Source: Anaerolineae bacterium (GTDB lineage: Bacteria > Chloroflexota > Anaerolineae > JAADDB01). Taken from it: a stretch of 9,229 bases of DNA. The DNA is taken from positions 1-9,229 of the forward strand of contig WFQT01000005.1 of the NCBI GenBank assembly GCA_015486895.1, read 5' to 3'. Of the stretch, positions 1 through 6,211 are shown piece by piece (the stretch's first letter is position 1; each line of letters begins with the position of its first letter). Position numbers and translations under genes: made by a program. Under the pieces are notes generated by a model, which saw only the letters and a program-made list of their open reading frames with translations, did no database searches and was not told the DNA's origin.

Positions 1-435
1 GAAGTAGAAGGTCCACATGCTTTGATTGGCGCCGATATTGCCCGCCGCTATGGTATCAGTGAAAAGGTTGTTAATTGTATCGCCAGCCATCATCATGAGG
101 AGGAACAAAAGTGCATCGAGGCGGTACTGGTGGCAGCAGCAGATGCAATTTCCGGTGCCCGGCCGGGAGCCCGCCGGGAGGCTGTTGATGACTATATCCA
201 CCGGGTCAACGCACTGCAAGAGATCGCTCGTGCTTTCCCCGGTGTGAGTGACGCTTACGCGATCCAGGCCGGGCGGGAAATCCGCGTCATTGTCAAGCCA
301 GAGGATGTGGATGATCTGGGTGCTATGGAGTTATCCCGGCAGGTGGCTCGGAAGATCGAGGACAATTTACAGTATCCAGGGCTTATTAAAGTGACGGTGG
401 TGCGAGAGACCAGGGCCGTGGAGATGGCAAAGTAA
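1..435 (+). CDS. rny: Ribonuclease Y, C-terminal part (5' end outside window)
   Basis: This is the last 144 residues of RNase Y, a membrane-anchored endoribonuclease that starts mRNA turnover in many bacteria lacking RNase E. The frame is open from base 1, so the gene begins to the left of the window; the N-terminal membrane helix, coiled coil, KH domain and the start of the HD domain are missing. Visible signs are the end of the HD phosphohydrolase domain (GPHALIGADIARRYG, then IASHHHEEE, typical of the family) and the conserved C-terminal block ending LIKVTVVRETRAVEMAK, nearly identical in style to other RNase Y tails. The stop is TAA at 433-435. No convincing terminator follows directly, and the next gene is the tRNA 210 bases on. 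No ymdB-like gene follows, although ymdB often does in Firmicutes. Identification is very secure. Confidence 0.96.
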   Translation, partial: EVEGPHALIGADIARRYGISEKVVNCIASHHHEEEQKCIEAVLVAAADAISGARPGARREAVDDYIHRVNALQEIARAFPGVSDAYAIQAGREIRVIVKPEDVDDLGAMELSRQVARKIEDNLQYPGLIKVTVVRETRAVEMAK

Positions 436-605
436 CGCTCTGCGCTAAGCCCTGGCTGGCAGCGAGTGGAATATGCGCTTGACTTCTCTTGCACACGGAA
501 ATGTCTTGCGCAAGGGTGGATGCTTGCCAGGAAATAGCTCTTGCCGCGACGACCCACTCTGCTCTATCTCAGACATTACTTACCGGGAACTCACTAACGG
601 GAAAC

Positions 606-633
606 TTGCCAGAAGTGAGGATTTGAGTACAAT
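606..633 (+). promoter_or_regulatory. Promoter of the tRNA-Val gene
   Basis: A -35-like TTGCCA (606-611) and a -10-like TACAAT (628-633) are separated by 16 bases. The predicted start of transcription is near 640, just before the mature tRNA 5' end at 646. The placement supports the tRNA having its own promoter rather than relying on rny read-through. Confidence 0.6.
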
Positions 634-645
634 GTAATTGCTCTT

Positions 646-719
646 GGGCGGTTAGCTCAGTAGGCTAGAGCGCCACGTTGACATCGTGGAGGTCACAAGT
701 TCAAGTCTTGTACCGCCCA
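646..719 (+). tRNA. tRNA-Val, anticodon GAC
   Basis: All cloverleaf arms can be drawn. The acceptor stem GGGCGGT (646-652) pairs with ACCGCCC (712-718), with discriminator A at 719. The D stem is GCTC/GAGC (655-658 with 668-671). The anticodon stem CCACG/CGTGG (673-677 with 685-689) closes the loop TTGACAT, giving anticodon GAC at 680-682. The T stem ACAAG/CTTGT closes the loop TTCAAGT (700-706). The 3' CCA is not encoded (only AC follows), so it must be added after transcription. GAC reads the valine codons GUC and GUU. The gene stands alone, flanked by a promoter and a strong terminator. Confidence 0.97.
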
Positions 720-735
720 CTCTGCTATAGAAAAG

Positions 736-770
736 AAAGAGGCCGGATGAACGATTCATCCGGCCTCTTT
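736..770. terminator. Bidirectional intrinsic terminator
   Basis: A perfect 16-bp stem (736-751 with 755-770) has a 3-base CGA loop. Its ends are AAAGAGG and CCTCTTT, so each strand gets a short U run. On the minus strand the U-rich stretch continues (TCTTTCTTTTC), making it strongest for the convergent gene ending at 806. On the plus strand it ends the tRNA transcript. Confidence 0.9.
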
Positions 771-805
771 GCACCCAGGAGGTAAGCTTTTAAGCCATAC
801 TAAGT

Positions 806-1273
806 TTAAGCTGTCGCCAATGCTTGATTAATATAACGCCGGCCGGCACCTAATACATGCGCTGCTATGATTCCCTCTGGTGTGTTTAGAGGCAGGCAAT
901 GGTCGGCCCCCGAAATAAGTAGCTGGAGGTTGACACTGCGGCGATTGCAGGTGTCACTGACAATGACAATGGGTGCCAGAGTATATTCCCGAATCGCTGT
1001 GCACATCATGGTCAAATCGTCCGCACTACTATTACCATAAATGAGGATTACGTCAAAATGGCTGATCCGGTCCCAGCGGATCTTTTGCAACGGCTTAGTA
1101 AGCACTTTCATGTTATAGCGTTCCAGCGCCGGGCCCAAAGCGAATGGCATTTCGCCGTTAATGTTGATAGTAAGCATTTCATGACCAGATAAATCTTCAG
1201 GTGGCGTCAGTTTTGGACGCTGCGTCGGGATATAAGTGGATTCAAAGTTAAACTGCACTTCTGCCAATGACAT
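806..1273 (-). CDS. Receiver-like (pseudo-receiver) protein, 155 aa
   Basis: A small soluble protein whose second half follows the alternating pattern of a response-regulator receiver domain but lacks its chemistry. The hydrophobic strands can be matched: MLTINING (33-40), FDVILIYG (73-80), APIVIVSD (100-107) and GADHCLPLN (122-130), then a final helix ending AGRR as in many receivers. The position after strand 3, where the phospho-acceptor Asp should sit, is Tyr79, and the conserved Lys after strand 5 is Leu129. The acidic pair after strand 1 is also absent. If it is a receiver it should not be phosphorylated in the usual way. The first ~30 residues are Pro/Thr-rich and unassigned. The start is the ATG at 1273, preceded by AGAAGGAGAGGA; an in-frame upstream extension to 1357 runs through the promoter and is rejected. 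It is convergent with the tRNA, shares its terminator, and has its own promoter. The fold assignment comes from pattern alone; that a protein is made is likely. Confidence 0.75.
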   Translation of the reverse strand: MSLAEVQFNFESTYIPTQRPKLTPPEDLSGHEMLTININGEMPFALGPALERYNMKVLTKPLQKIRWDRISHFDVILIYGNSSADDLTMMCTAIREYTLAPIVIVSDTCNRRSVNLQLLISGADHCLPLNTPEGIIAAHVLGAGRRYINQALATA

Positions 1274-1328
1274 TTTGTCCTCTCCTTCTATTCCTTCTTG
1301 AGCCAGAAATAAGGTATTCAATATTTCT

Positions 1329-1357
1329 ATCATAATACAAAGTGGACAGAAAATCAA
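1329..1357 (-). promoter_or_regulatory. Sigma-A-type promoter of the receiver-like gene
   Basis: On the minus strand, TTGATT (1352-1357) and TATGAT (1329-1334) are exactly 17 bases apart, about 55 bases upstream of the start codon at 1273. The predicted start of transcription is near 1322. The match to the vegetative consensus and the spacing are good. Confidence 0.65.
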
Positions 1358-1570
1358 GCTTTTTTCCTGACAAAAAGATAACAGCAGTGCTACTAAGAGG
1401 CACCATATAGCGGACAGGTGTTTTCCCCATTAGCACTGCTCATTGGTTCCTCCATGCAATGCACCTGACAGTAGAGAGGTCTGTTAACCCACTTACCGGA
1501 CTAATAGCCTGGCCTCCCCGTAGAAACAGGAGTCAGCCGGATTGTCAACCCAACCCACGTCGCTCAAGTG

Positions 1571-2974
1571 TTATCCCACCGCCAAGGCCTGAGCGTAAAT
1601 AACTTTTAGCTGCCGGCGTGTCTCTTCCGAGATAGGCGACTTGTCCTCCTCTGTCATGGCTTTTAGCAACCCAATAAAATCGGGAGTCAGCAAATTCGTT
1701 GCTTTTAGCTCTTTCAGCATTTCTAATGTGCCATCGGGATAAGAGGCTTTCAGCAACCGATTAATGATCTCTACCACTGGATTCGTAGTCGGCAACATTG
1801 TGGATTCCCTCATCAGCGTAATTGCACTCTCGATCTCCTCGAGGCGTTCTACCAGATCGGACAGCCTGTTCTCTTTAGCCGCTTTCAAGTGGCTCATGAG
1901 CACATACGCAAAGGTAGTATTGAACGCTGTTATAGGTTGGCGCCGGATCTCTTTGCTTAGCGCCTCCGGGCCTTGTTCCTGGGCTTCCAAGAGCTTTTCC
2001 ACCAAGGCACTGCCCGTTTCCATCTTTTGCTGCCATCTTGCTTCCCATTTCTCCTGGGCCTGAACGAGGCGATCTCGCAAGTCAGTAATTATGGCTACTT
2101 TCTCTTCATCTCCCTCTTTTTCGGCCATTTCAATATTCTGGCTCACGAAGAGCAAGAACTGGTAATCAGTTATTGGTGCCAAATCTTCCAGAAAGATATC
2201 AAGTTTCTCTTTATCCTTCTCGCCATGTAAGGAGATAAGCTTTGCAATGATAGCTGTCGGTTCTGGCTTTTGTTCTATGAATTCCATGACTTCTTTCTCG
2301 CTTGCAAAGCGACGACCTGCTGTAGCATGCTGCTCCAACTGTGCTATTAACTCATCCGAGGCTTCTCGGAGTCCCTTTTTCGCAGCATCAGGATGCGGTT
2401 GCACAGCCGCATCCTGGCCGGTAGCCGCGTTGAGGAGGAGACGAATTAAGCTATCGTCGATTTCTTGATCGTGCTCCTGGATAAACTTGACTAATGCTTC
2501 CTGGTCATCTACCAGTGCCAGCATCTTATTCGCCAAGGCCGTGCTCTGCTCCCAGCCCTGAGTCTCTTCAGGAGGAAAACCTTCCTGTTCGAGGACATTA
2601 TGCATTAACGATGCCTGACTGAGGAAGAGTTGCGGATGCAAAAGGTAACCTTTACGATCTTCAGGCGGCAGTACATCCATAACTTTCTTCATCAATTCGC
2701 CGATGAACCGTTGCCGAGCAGCTTCCGTCATGTTCAACTCCGACGGCACAAACATATAGGCTAGTTCTTTATCCGTGTCCAAGTAGAGGTATGGTGCATT
2801 CATAAGAGCTTCAGCACCACACTTGGGGCAATGGAAGAGGTTTACCTCATTGATCATGGTGAGCCCTTTGAGAAACGGATTCTCGCTCACATCCAAAATG
2901 GTGTATACTGACATAACCGACGTCTGCCCGCACACGGGGCATTTCACCTGCACTTGCTCAGGTGGAAACCGCAT
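1571..2974 (-). CDS. CpXC zinc-ribbon domain protein with long helical C-terminus, 467 aa
   Basis: The N-terminus carries two CPxC knuckles, CPVC (Cys12, Cys15) and CPKC (Cys49, Cys52), about 34 residues apart. The sequence after them (APYLYLDTDKELAYMFVPSE, 60-79) fits the CpXC domain, a presumed metal-binding domain of unknown function found in Chloroflexota, Firmicutes and others. Residues from about 85 to 467 look almost wholly alpha-helical: charged, rich in Glu/Lys/Leu/Gln, no signal peptide, no membrane segment, with a coiled-coil-like stretch around 280-400. It is probably cytoplasmic. The ATG at 2974 is preceded by AAAGGAGAT, so this start is preferred over an in-frame extension to 3079. 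The gene lies on the same strand as the receiver-like gene, 297 bases upstream of it; that gene has its own promoter, so this looks like a single-gene unit. No clear terminator follows. The function is not known, and no enzyme motif is visible. Confidence 0.85.
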   Translation of the reverse strand: MRFPPEQVQVKCPVCGQTSVMSVYTILDVSENPFLKGLTMINEVNLFHCPKCGAEALMNAPYLYLDTDKELAYMFVPSELNMTEAARQRFIGELMKKVMDVLPPEDRKGYLLHPQLFLSQASLMHNVLEQEGFPPEETQGWEQSTALANKMLALVDDQEALVKFIQEHDQEIDDSLIRLLLNAATGQDAAVQPHPDAAKKGLREASDELIAQLEQHATAGRRFASEKEVMEFIEQKPEPTAIIAKLISLHGEKDKEKLDIFLEDLAPITDYQFLLFVSQNIEMAEKEGDEEKVAIITDLRDRLVQAQEKWEARWQQKMETGSALVEKLLEAQEQGPEALSKEIRRQPITAFNTTFAYVLMSHLKAAKENRLSDLVERLEEIESAITLMRESTMLPTTNPVVEIINRLLKASYPDGTLEMLKELKATNLLTPDFIGLLKAMTEEDKSPISEETRRQLKVIYAQALAVG

Positions 2975-3307
2975 GTTTTTATCTCCTTTTCTGTTCTCGC
3001 CACCGGGTAAAGGCTGCACGGTGCAATAGAAGGTACTGGTCGACCAAGACTGATTAGCCTGCTTTTCACAAAAGATCATTACCCAAGACAGAATTGTAAG
3101 CTGGAACAGTCAAAAAAGCAACAATGGTGATATAAGGGTACCACTGCCAAACAGGATGTATTCTCAAGGGTCTAACGGCGTGTCCGCTTCGTAAATAGCC
3201 ACAGTGTTTAGAAACATTATACAGAGGGGACACCCCCTCCACTGCAAACATATATCAGGACGACACACCTCAAGGTTACGTTGAAAGCCCTACCTGAGTC
3301 TGTCTAT

Positions 3308-3337
3308 TTGCCTGCCGGATGGATGTTGAAGTAAAAT
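3308..3337 (+). promoter_or_regulatory. Possible promoter upstream of the LacI-family gene
   Basis: TTGCCT (3308-3313) and TAAAAT (3332-3337) are 18 bases apart, which would start a transcript near 3344 with a leader of about 410 bases before the regulator. The match is only moderate. Support comes from the operator-like palindrome immediately downstream, in the usual position for repression. Confidence 0.3.
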
Positions 3338-3351
3338 AGCGATTATTCCTT

Positions 3352-3367
3352 GCGCAAACGTTTGCAC
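3352..3367. promoter_or_regulatory. LacI/GalR-family operator-like palindrome
   Basis: The 12-bp perfect palindrome GCAAACGTTTGC (3354-3365) has the AAnCGnTT core with central CG that is typical of LacI-family operators (compare PurR, RbsR, CcpA and GalR sites). One more symmetrical pair lies just outside it (G3352/C3367). It is about 390 bases upstream of a LacI-family gene on the same strand, and no second copy was seen in the window. It fits an autoregulatory site, but binding is inferred. Confidence 0.55.
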
Positions 3368-3452
3368 GCAGGTGGATGGCCAGATATTTCGCCCCGGGCA
3401 TGACGAGCGGGGGGTCATGCGCAATATCGTCACTGGACTCTGGCATCTGTGT

Positions 3453-3615
3453 TTTAGCCACAGAAAAAACACAGATGCACGGATTCAGGTCAAAAAGCAA
3501 AGGAAAAGACGTGTCAATCCGTGCCATTTGTAGTTCCTGATTTGCTAACCACAGACTTCGTAAATTTTCACAGATTTTACCTTTTGTGTCTTTAGTCCGT
3601 GCATTCTGTGGTAAA
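3453..3615. repeat. Decayed intergenic repeat cluster with inverted ends
   Basis: The left end (TTTAGCCACAGA at 3453-3464, then GATGCACGGATT) and the right end (reverse complement TTTACCACAGA, then ATGCACGGACT) face each other. Between them lie more copies of the same words: ATCCGTGCC (3518-3526), ACCACAGAC (3548-3556) and TTCACAGATTTT (3567-3578). The whole stretch is built of degenerate CACAGATT and CACGGATT units in both orientations and codes for nothing. Similar word-rich spacers are, from memory, common between genes in Chloroflexota and some other environmental bacteria. No transposase is present, so it may be a remnant of a non-autonomous element. Confidence 0.65.
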
Positions 3616-3753
3616 GATAGTTAGGTCAAGCCTAAAACGTCATTTTCGCCAGACTCCAGATTGTCATATGGCTCATATATTTTACGGTTAGGCTGGACGG
3701 CGGGCACGATTAGGCAGTCATCACGAGTGAAAGTTGTGCTATCCGATAGGCGC

Positions 3754-4767
3754 ATGACAACTAAGAAACAAGAATATCAGCGGCCGGTTTCTATTAAGGA
3801 TATTGCCCGGCGAGCTCGTGTCTCTGTGGCTACTGTCTCGCGTGCCTTACACGATCACCCTCGCATCGGCGTTGAGACCCGCAAGCGGGTTCAACAATTG
3901 GCCCGGGAAATGGGCTATGTACCCAACGAGACGGCACGCAGCTTAGTGCGGCAATGTACTTACACAATTGGCATCGTCATGCCCGACGCCAGCGATCCCT
4001 ATGCGGCGGCCATTTTGCACAGCATCGAGGATATGGCTCGGACTGTGGGCTACACGCTGTTACTCGTGCATTCCTGGGGGATGCCAGCACGGGAGCTGGA
4101 AGCGATTCAGACGCTGCGCAAACGAGATGTAGACGGTTTAGTGCTTGTCAGCTCACGGATGGGGGGACAATTGCACGCTTTAACCAATAAACTGGGGCGT
4201 CCCCTGGTTATCGTCAATGGGAATAGCGCACCGGGTGTCGGCTATACCGTGCGGGGGGATAACGTCCATGGCGTCATCCTGGCGACGGAATATTTGCTGC
4301 ACCTTGGTCACCGGCGCATCGCTTTTATCGGCGGCCCGGAGGGGAGCCGTTCCGGCTGGGAGCGTAAGAGCGGCTACCGGCAGGTGTTGCGGAACGAGGG
4401 CTTAGCGGAGGCGATTTTCCCCGGCAATGGCCGCCTGATCGATGGTGTCCGGGCTTTTCAGGTAATGCAACAACAAGGTCGTTTACCGGAAGCAATTGTC
4501 TGCTACAACGATTTGACTGCTTTAGGGGTGCTGCAAGCTGCCTGGCAAGCGGGAGTTGGCGTACCGGAGAACCTCTCCGTGATTGGCTTCGACGATATTC
4601 TTTACTCGGCTTACAGTATCCCCCCCCTGACGACTGTTGCCCAGCCGAAAGCGGCCATGGGCGAGGCAGTAGTGCAATTATTGACAAGATTAATTCGCGG
4701 TGAACCGGCCCAGAACATTCTGTTGCCGGGGAAGTTGATAGAGCGGTCTTCCTGCCACGCTCGATAG
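3754..4767 (+). CDS. LacI-family transcriptional regulator, 337 aa
   Basis: A full-length DNA-binding regulator of the LacI/GalR family (usual length 330-345). Residues 12-31 form the helix-turn-helix (VSIKDIARRARVSVATVSRA), with Val-Ala before TVSR at the recognition helix as in GalR/CcpA-type members. The hinge PNETARSL (57-64) follows. A periplasmic-binding-protein-like effector domain covers about 69-330, including IGIVMP (72-77), the central GHRRIAFIGG (185-194), AIVCYNDLTALGVL (247-260) and VIGFDDI (276-282). Such proteins usually sense sugars or nucleobases; the ligand cannot be read here. The start is placed at ATG 3754, which gives a normal N-terminus; its ribosome-binding site is weak (GATAGG), and a TTG at 3661 would add 31 unlikely residues. 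It lies 291 bases upstream of the inositol-phosphate synthase on the same strand, so that gene is a candidate target. A run of eight C near 4620-4627 lies within the frame. Confidence 0.93.
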   Translation: MTTKKQEYQRPVSIKDIARRARVSVATVSRALHDHPRIGVETRKRVQQLAREMGYVPNETARSLVRQCTYTIGIVMPDASDPYAAAILHSIEDMARTVGYTLLLVHSWGMPARELEAIQTLRKRDVDGLVLVSSRMGGQLHALTNKLGRPLVIVNGNSAPGVGYTVRGDNVHGVILATEYLLHLGHRRIAFIGGPEGSRSGWERKSGYRQVLRNEGLAEAIFPGNGRLIDGVRAFQVMQQQGRLPEAIVCYNDLTALGVLQAAWQAGVGVPENLSVIGFDDILYSAYSIPPLTTVAQPKAAMGEAVVQLLTRLIRGEPAQNILLPGKLIERSSCHAR

Positions 4768-5058
4768 CAATTTAGTTAACATTCCAATGCCGGCTGGCGT
4801 TGAATGACTGTATCTGCTCAGGCAGGAATAGGATAGAACACCGATTAACACAAATTAAGCGGCTGAACGCAGATTTCCTGTTTTGCTTCTTGCTGAGAAG
4901 CTACAAGCTCTGGCGAATGTATTTTCTCGAAAAACGAGGGGTGTCGGAAATCTTGCCGGAATTAGCTGCGGAAATTAGCGCCTTCCAGCGTTATCAGTGT
5001 TCTATCGAATGGACGCTTAGCAGTTACAGGTGATCTTTCTGAACAAAGGAGCAATATT
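4768..5058 (+). other. Spacer between regulator and inositol-phosphate synthase
   Basis: No gene is called in these 291 bases. A 77-codon open frame here (4800-5033) has no ribosome-binding site, and its first third is repeat-derived, so it is rejected. A 7-bp hairpin with a GGCT loop (CAATGCC/GGCGTTG, 4785-4802) follows the regulator but has no U tract. No convincing promoter or AAnCGnTT operator was seen before the synthase. Confidence 0.5.
4835..4876 (+). repeat. Short decayed copy of the CACGGATT-type repeat
   Basis: The words AACACCGATTAACACAAATT and GAACGCAGATTT run in tandem, resembling degenerate ACACGGATT / ACACAGATT units like those at 3453-3615. It lies in the spacer between the regulator and the synthase and is more diverged than the first cluster. 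Confidence 0.5.
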
Positions 5059-6153
5059 ATGAGTGACAAGGTACGTGTGGCTATTATCGGTGTAGGTAAT
5101 TGTGCTTCGTCGTTGGTACAAGGTGTTCACTACTATCGCAACGCGGCTGAGAATGAATTCGTACCTGGTTTAATGCACGTTAATTTCGGTGGCTATCACG
5201 TCCGGGACATTGAGTTCACAGCGGCTTTTGACATCGATGCCGAGAAGGTAGGCAAAGATTTATCAGAAGCGATTTTCTCCGGCCAAAATAACACTTATAA
5301 GTTCACCGACGTGCCGCATTTGGATGTGCCAGTGTATCGGGGCATGACCCACGATGGGTTGGGTAAGTATCTCAAGATGAGGATCAAAAAAGCCCCCGGC
5401 CCTACGGCGCCTATCGGGGACATTCTCCGGGATACGAAAACCGATGTCATCATCAATTACACGCCGGTGGGCAGTGAAATGGCCACTAAGTGGTATGTGG
5501 ATAAAGCTTTGGAAGCGGGGGTTGCCTTTGTTAACGCCATTCCGGTCTTTATTGCTCGCGAGCCTTACTGGCAAGAGCAGTTTGCCAAGCACGGGCTGCC
5601 GGTGATTGGCGATGATATCAAAAGCCAGGTGGGTGCCACCATCGTCCACCGCGCGTTGGCCCGGCTCTTCCTGGACCGAGGTGTACGCCTGGAGCGGACC
5701 AGCCAGCTTAACGTCGGTGGCAATATGGATTTCTTCAATATGTTGGAACGGGAGCGGTTAGAATCGAAGAGGATCAGCAAGACAGATGCCGTTACCAGCC
5801 AGGTGGACTACGAATTGGGAGAAGAGAACGTGCATATTGGCCCCAGTGATTACGTAGCCTGGCTAACAGACCGGAAGTGGGCTTATATTCGCTTGGAAGG
5901 TCGCACTTTCGGCGACGTGCCCCTGAACCTGGAATTGAAGCTGGAAGTATGGGATAGCCCCAACAGTGCCGGGGTGGTCATTGATGCAGTGCGGGCCGCC
6001 AAGCTGGCTCTGAACCGCGGCTTGAAAGGGGCATTGCTGGCACCTAGCAGCTATTTCATGAAGTCACCGCCGGTTCAATATCACGATGATGTAGCTCGAG
6101 AGGCAGTGGAGAACTTTATCAAAGGAGAAAACATAGCTACATTGCCGGAGTGA
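5059..6153 (+). CDS. ino1: Inositol-3-phosphate synthase (myo-inositol-1-phosphate synthase)
   Basis: Converts D-glucose 6-phosphate to 1D-myo-inositol 3-phosphate with NAD+ as a bound, recycled cofactor; this is the first step to inositol lipids, mycothiol-type thiols or inositol-phosphate solutes. The protein has 364 residues, matching the short bacterial/archaeal class (mycobacterial Ino1 is similar) rather than the ~510-aa eukaryotic form. Visible features are the Rossmann NAD-binding turn GVGNCASS (11-18), INYTPVGSE (132-140), VNAIPVFIA (158-166), the GDDIKSQVGAT block (184-194, Lys188), NVGGNMDFFNML (218-229), the SKRISKT segment with Lys237 and Lys241, and the C-terminal WDSPNSAGVVIDAVRAAK block (298-315). 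The ATG is preceded by AAAGGAG at 8-base spacing, so the start is firm. It is soluble. The upstream LacI-family gene may control it. Which inositol product the cell makes is not visible. Confidence 0.96.
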   Translation: MSDKVRVAIIGVGNCASSLVQGVHYYRNAAENEFVPGLMHVNFGGYHVRDIEFTAAFDIDAEKVGKDLSEAIFSGQNNTYKFTDVPHLDVPVYRGMTHDGLGKYLKMRIKKAPGPTAPIGDILRDTKTDVIINYTPVGSEMATKWYVDKALEAGVAFVNAIPVFIAREPYWQEQFAKHGLPVIGDDIKSQVGATIVHRALARLFLDRGVRLERTSQLNVGGNMDFFNMLERERLESKRISKTDAVTSQVDYELGEENVHIGPSDYVAWLTDRKWAYIRLEGRTFGDVPLNLELKLEVWDSPNSAGVVIDAVRAAKLALNRGLKGALLAPSSYFMKSPPVQYHDDVAREAVENFIKGENIATLPE

Positions 6154-6158
6154 AAAAG

Positions 6159-6189
6159 AGTGCCCACGGATTATAAGTCCGTGGGCAAC
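6159..6189. terminator. Hairpin between the synthase and peptidase genes
   Basis: TGCCCACGGA (6161-6170) pairs perfectly with TCCGTGGGCA (6178-6187) around a 7-base loop, and the stem can extend with one bulged A. On the plus strand the 3' side is ACTTCCC, a poor U tract, so it may be a leaky terminator or an mRNA-stabilising stem. The good U run (CTCTTTTTC) is on the minus strand, where no gene arrives. It contains CACGGATT, so it could be repeat-derived. Confidence 0.5.
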
Positions 6190-6211
6190 TTCCCGTTCGG
6201 AGGATGCATCC

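Larger units (their letters stand above)
2975..3753. other. Long intergenic region between divergent genes
   Basis: These 779 bases separate the CpXC gene (leftward) from the LacI gene (rightward). Open frames inside, on either strand, are short, lack ribosome-binding sites and show no protein-like composition, so no gene is called. It holds small hairpins (GAGGGG/CCCCTC at 3224-3239; GCATGAC/GTCATGC at 3398-3420; TTAGG/CCTAA at 3621-3635), a possible promoter and operator at 3308-3367, and the decayed repeat cluster at 3453-3615. Confidence 0.7.

Noticed and set aside
1274..1357. N-terminal extension of the receiver-like protein
   Set aside because: Covers the promoter and leader; ATG 1273 has the ribosome-binding site.
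3398..3420. GCATGAC/GTCATGC inverted repeat
   Set aside because: Only 7-bp arms with no U tract or known motif; chance cannot be excluded.
3276..3527. 83-codon minus-strand open frame in the long spacer
   Set aside because: No ribosome-binding site, overlaps the palindrome and repeat cluster, no recognisable pattern.
3453..3615. CRISPR array
   Set aside because: The repeated words are short, degenerate, in both orientations and unevenly spaced; there are no regular spacers and no cas gene.
4800..5033. 77-codon open frame between the regulator and the synthase
   Set aside because: No ribosome-binding site, repeat-derived first third, no protein-like pattern.
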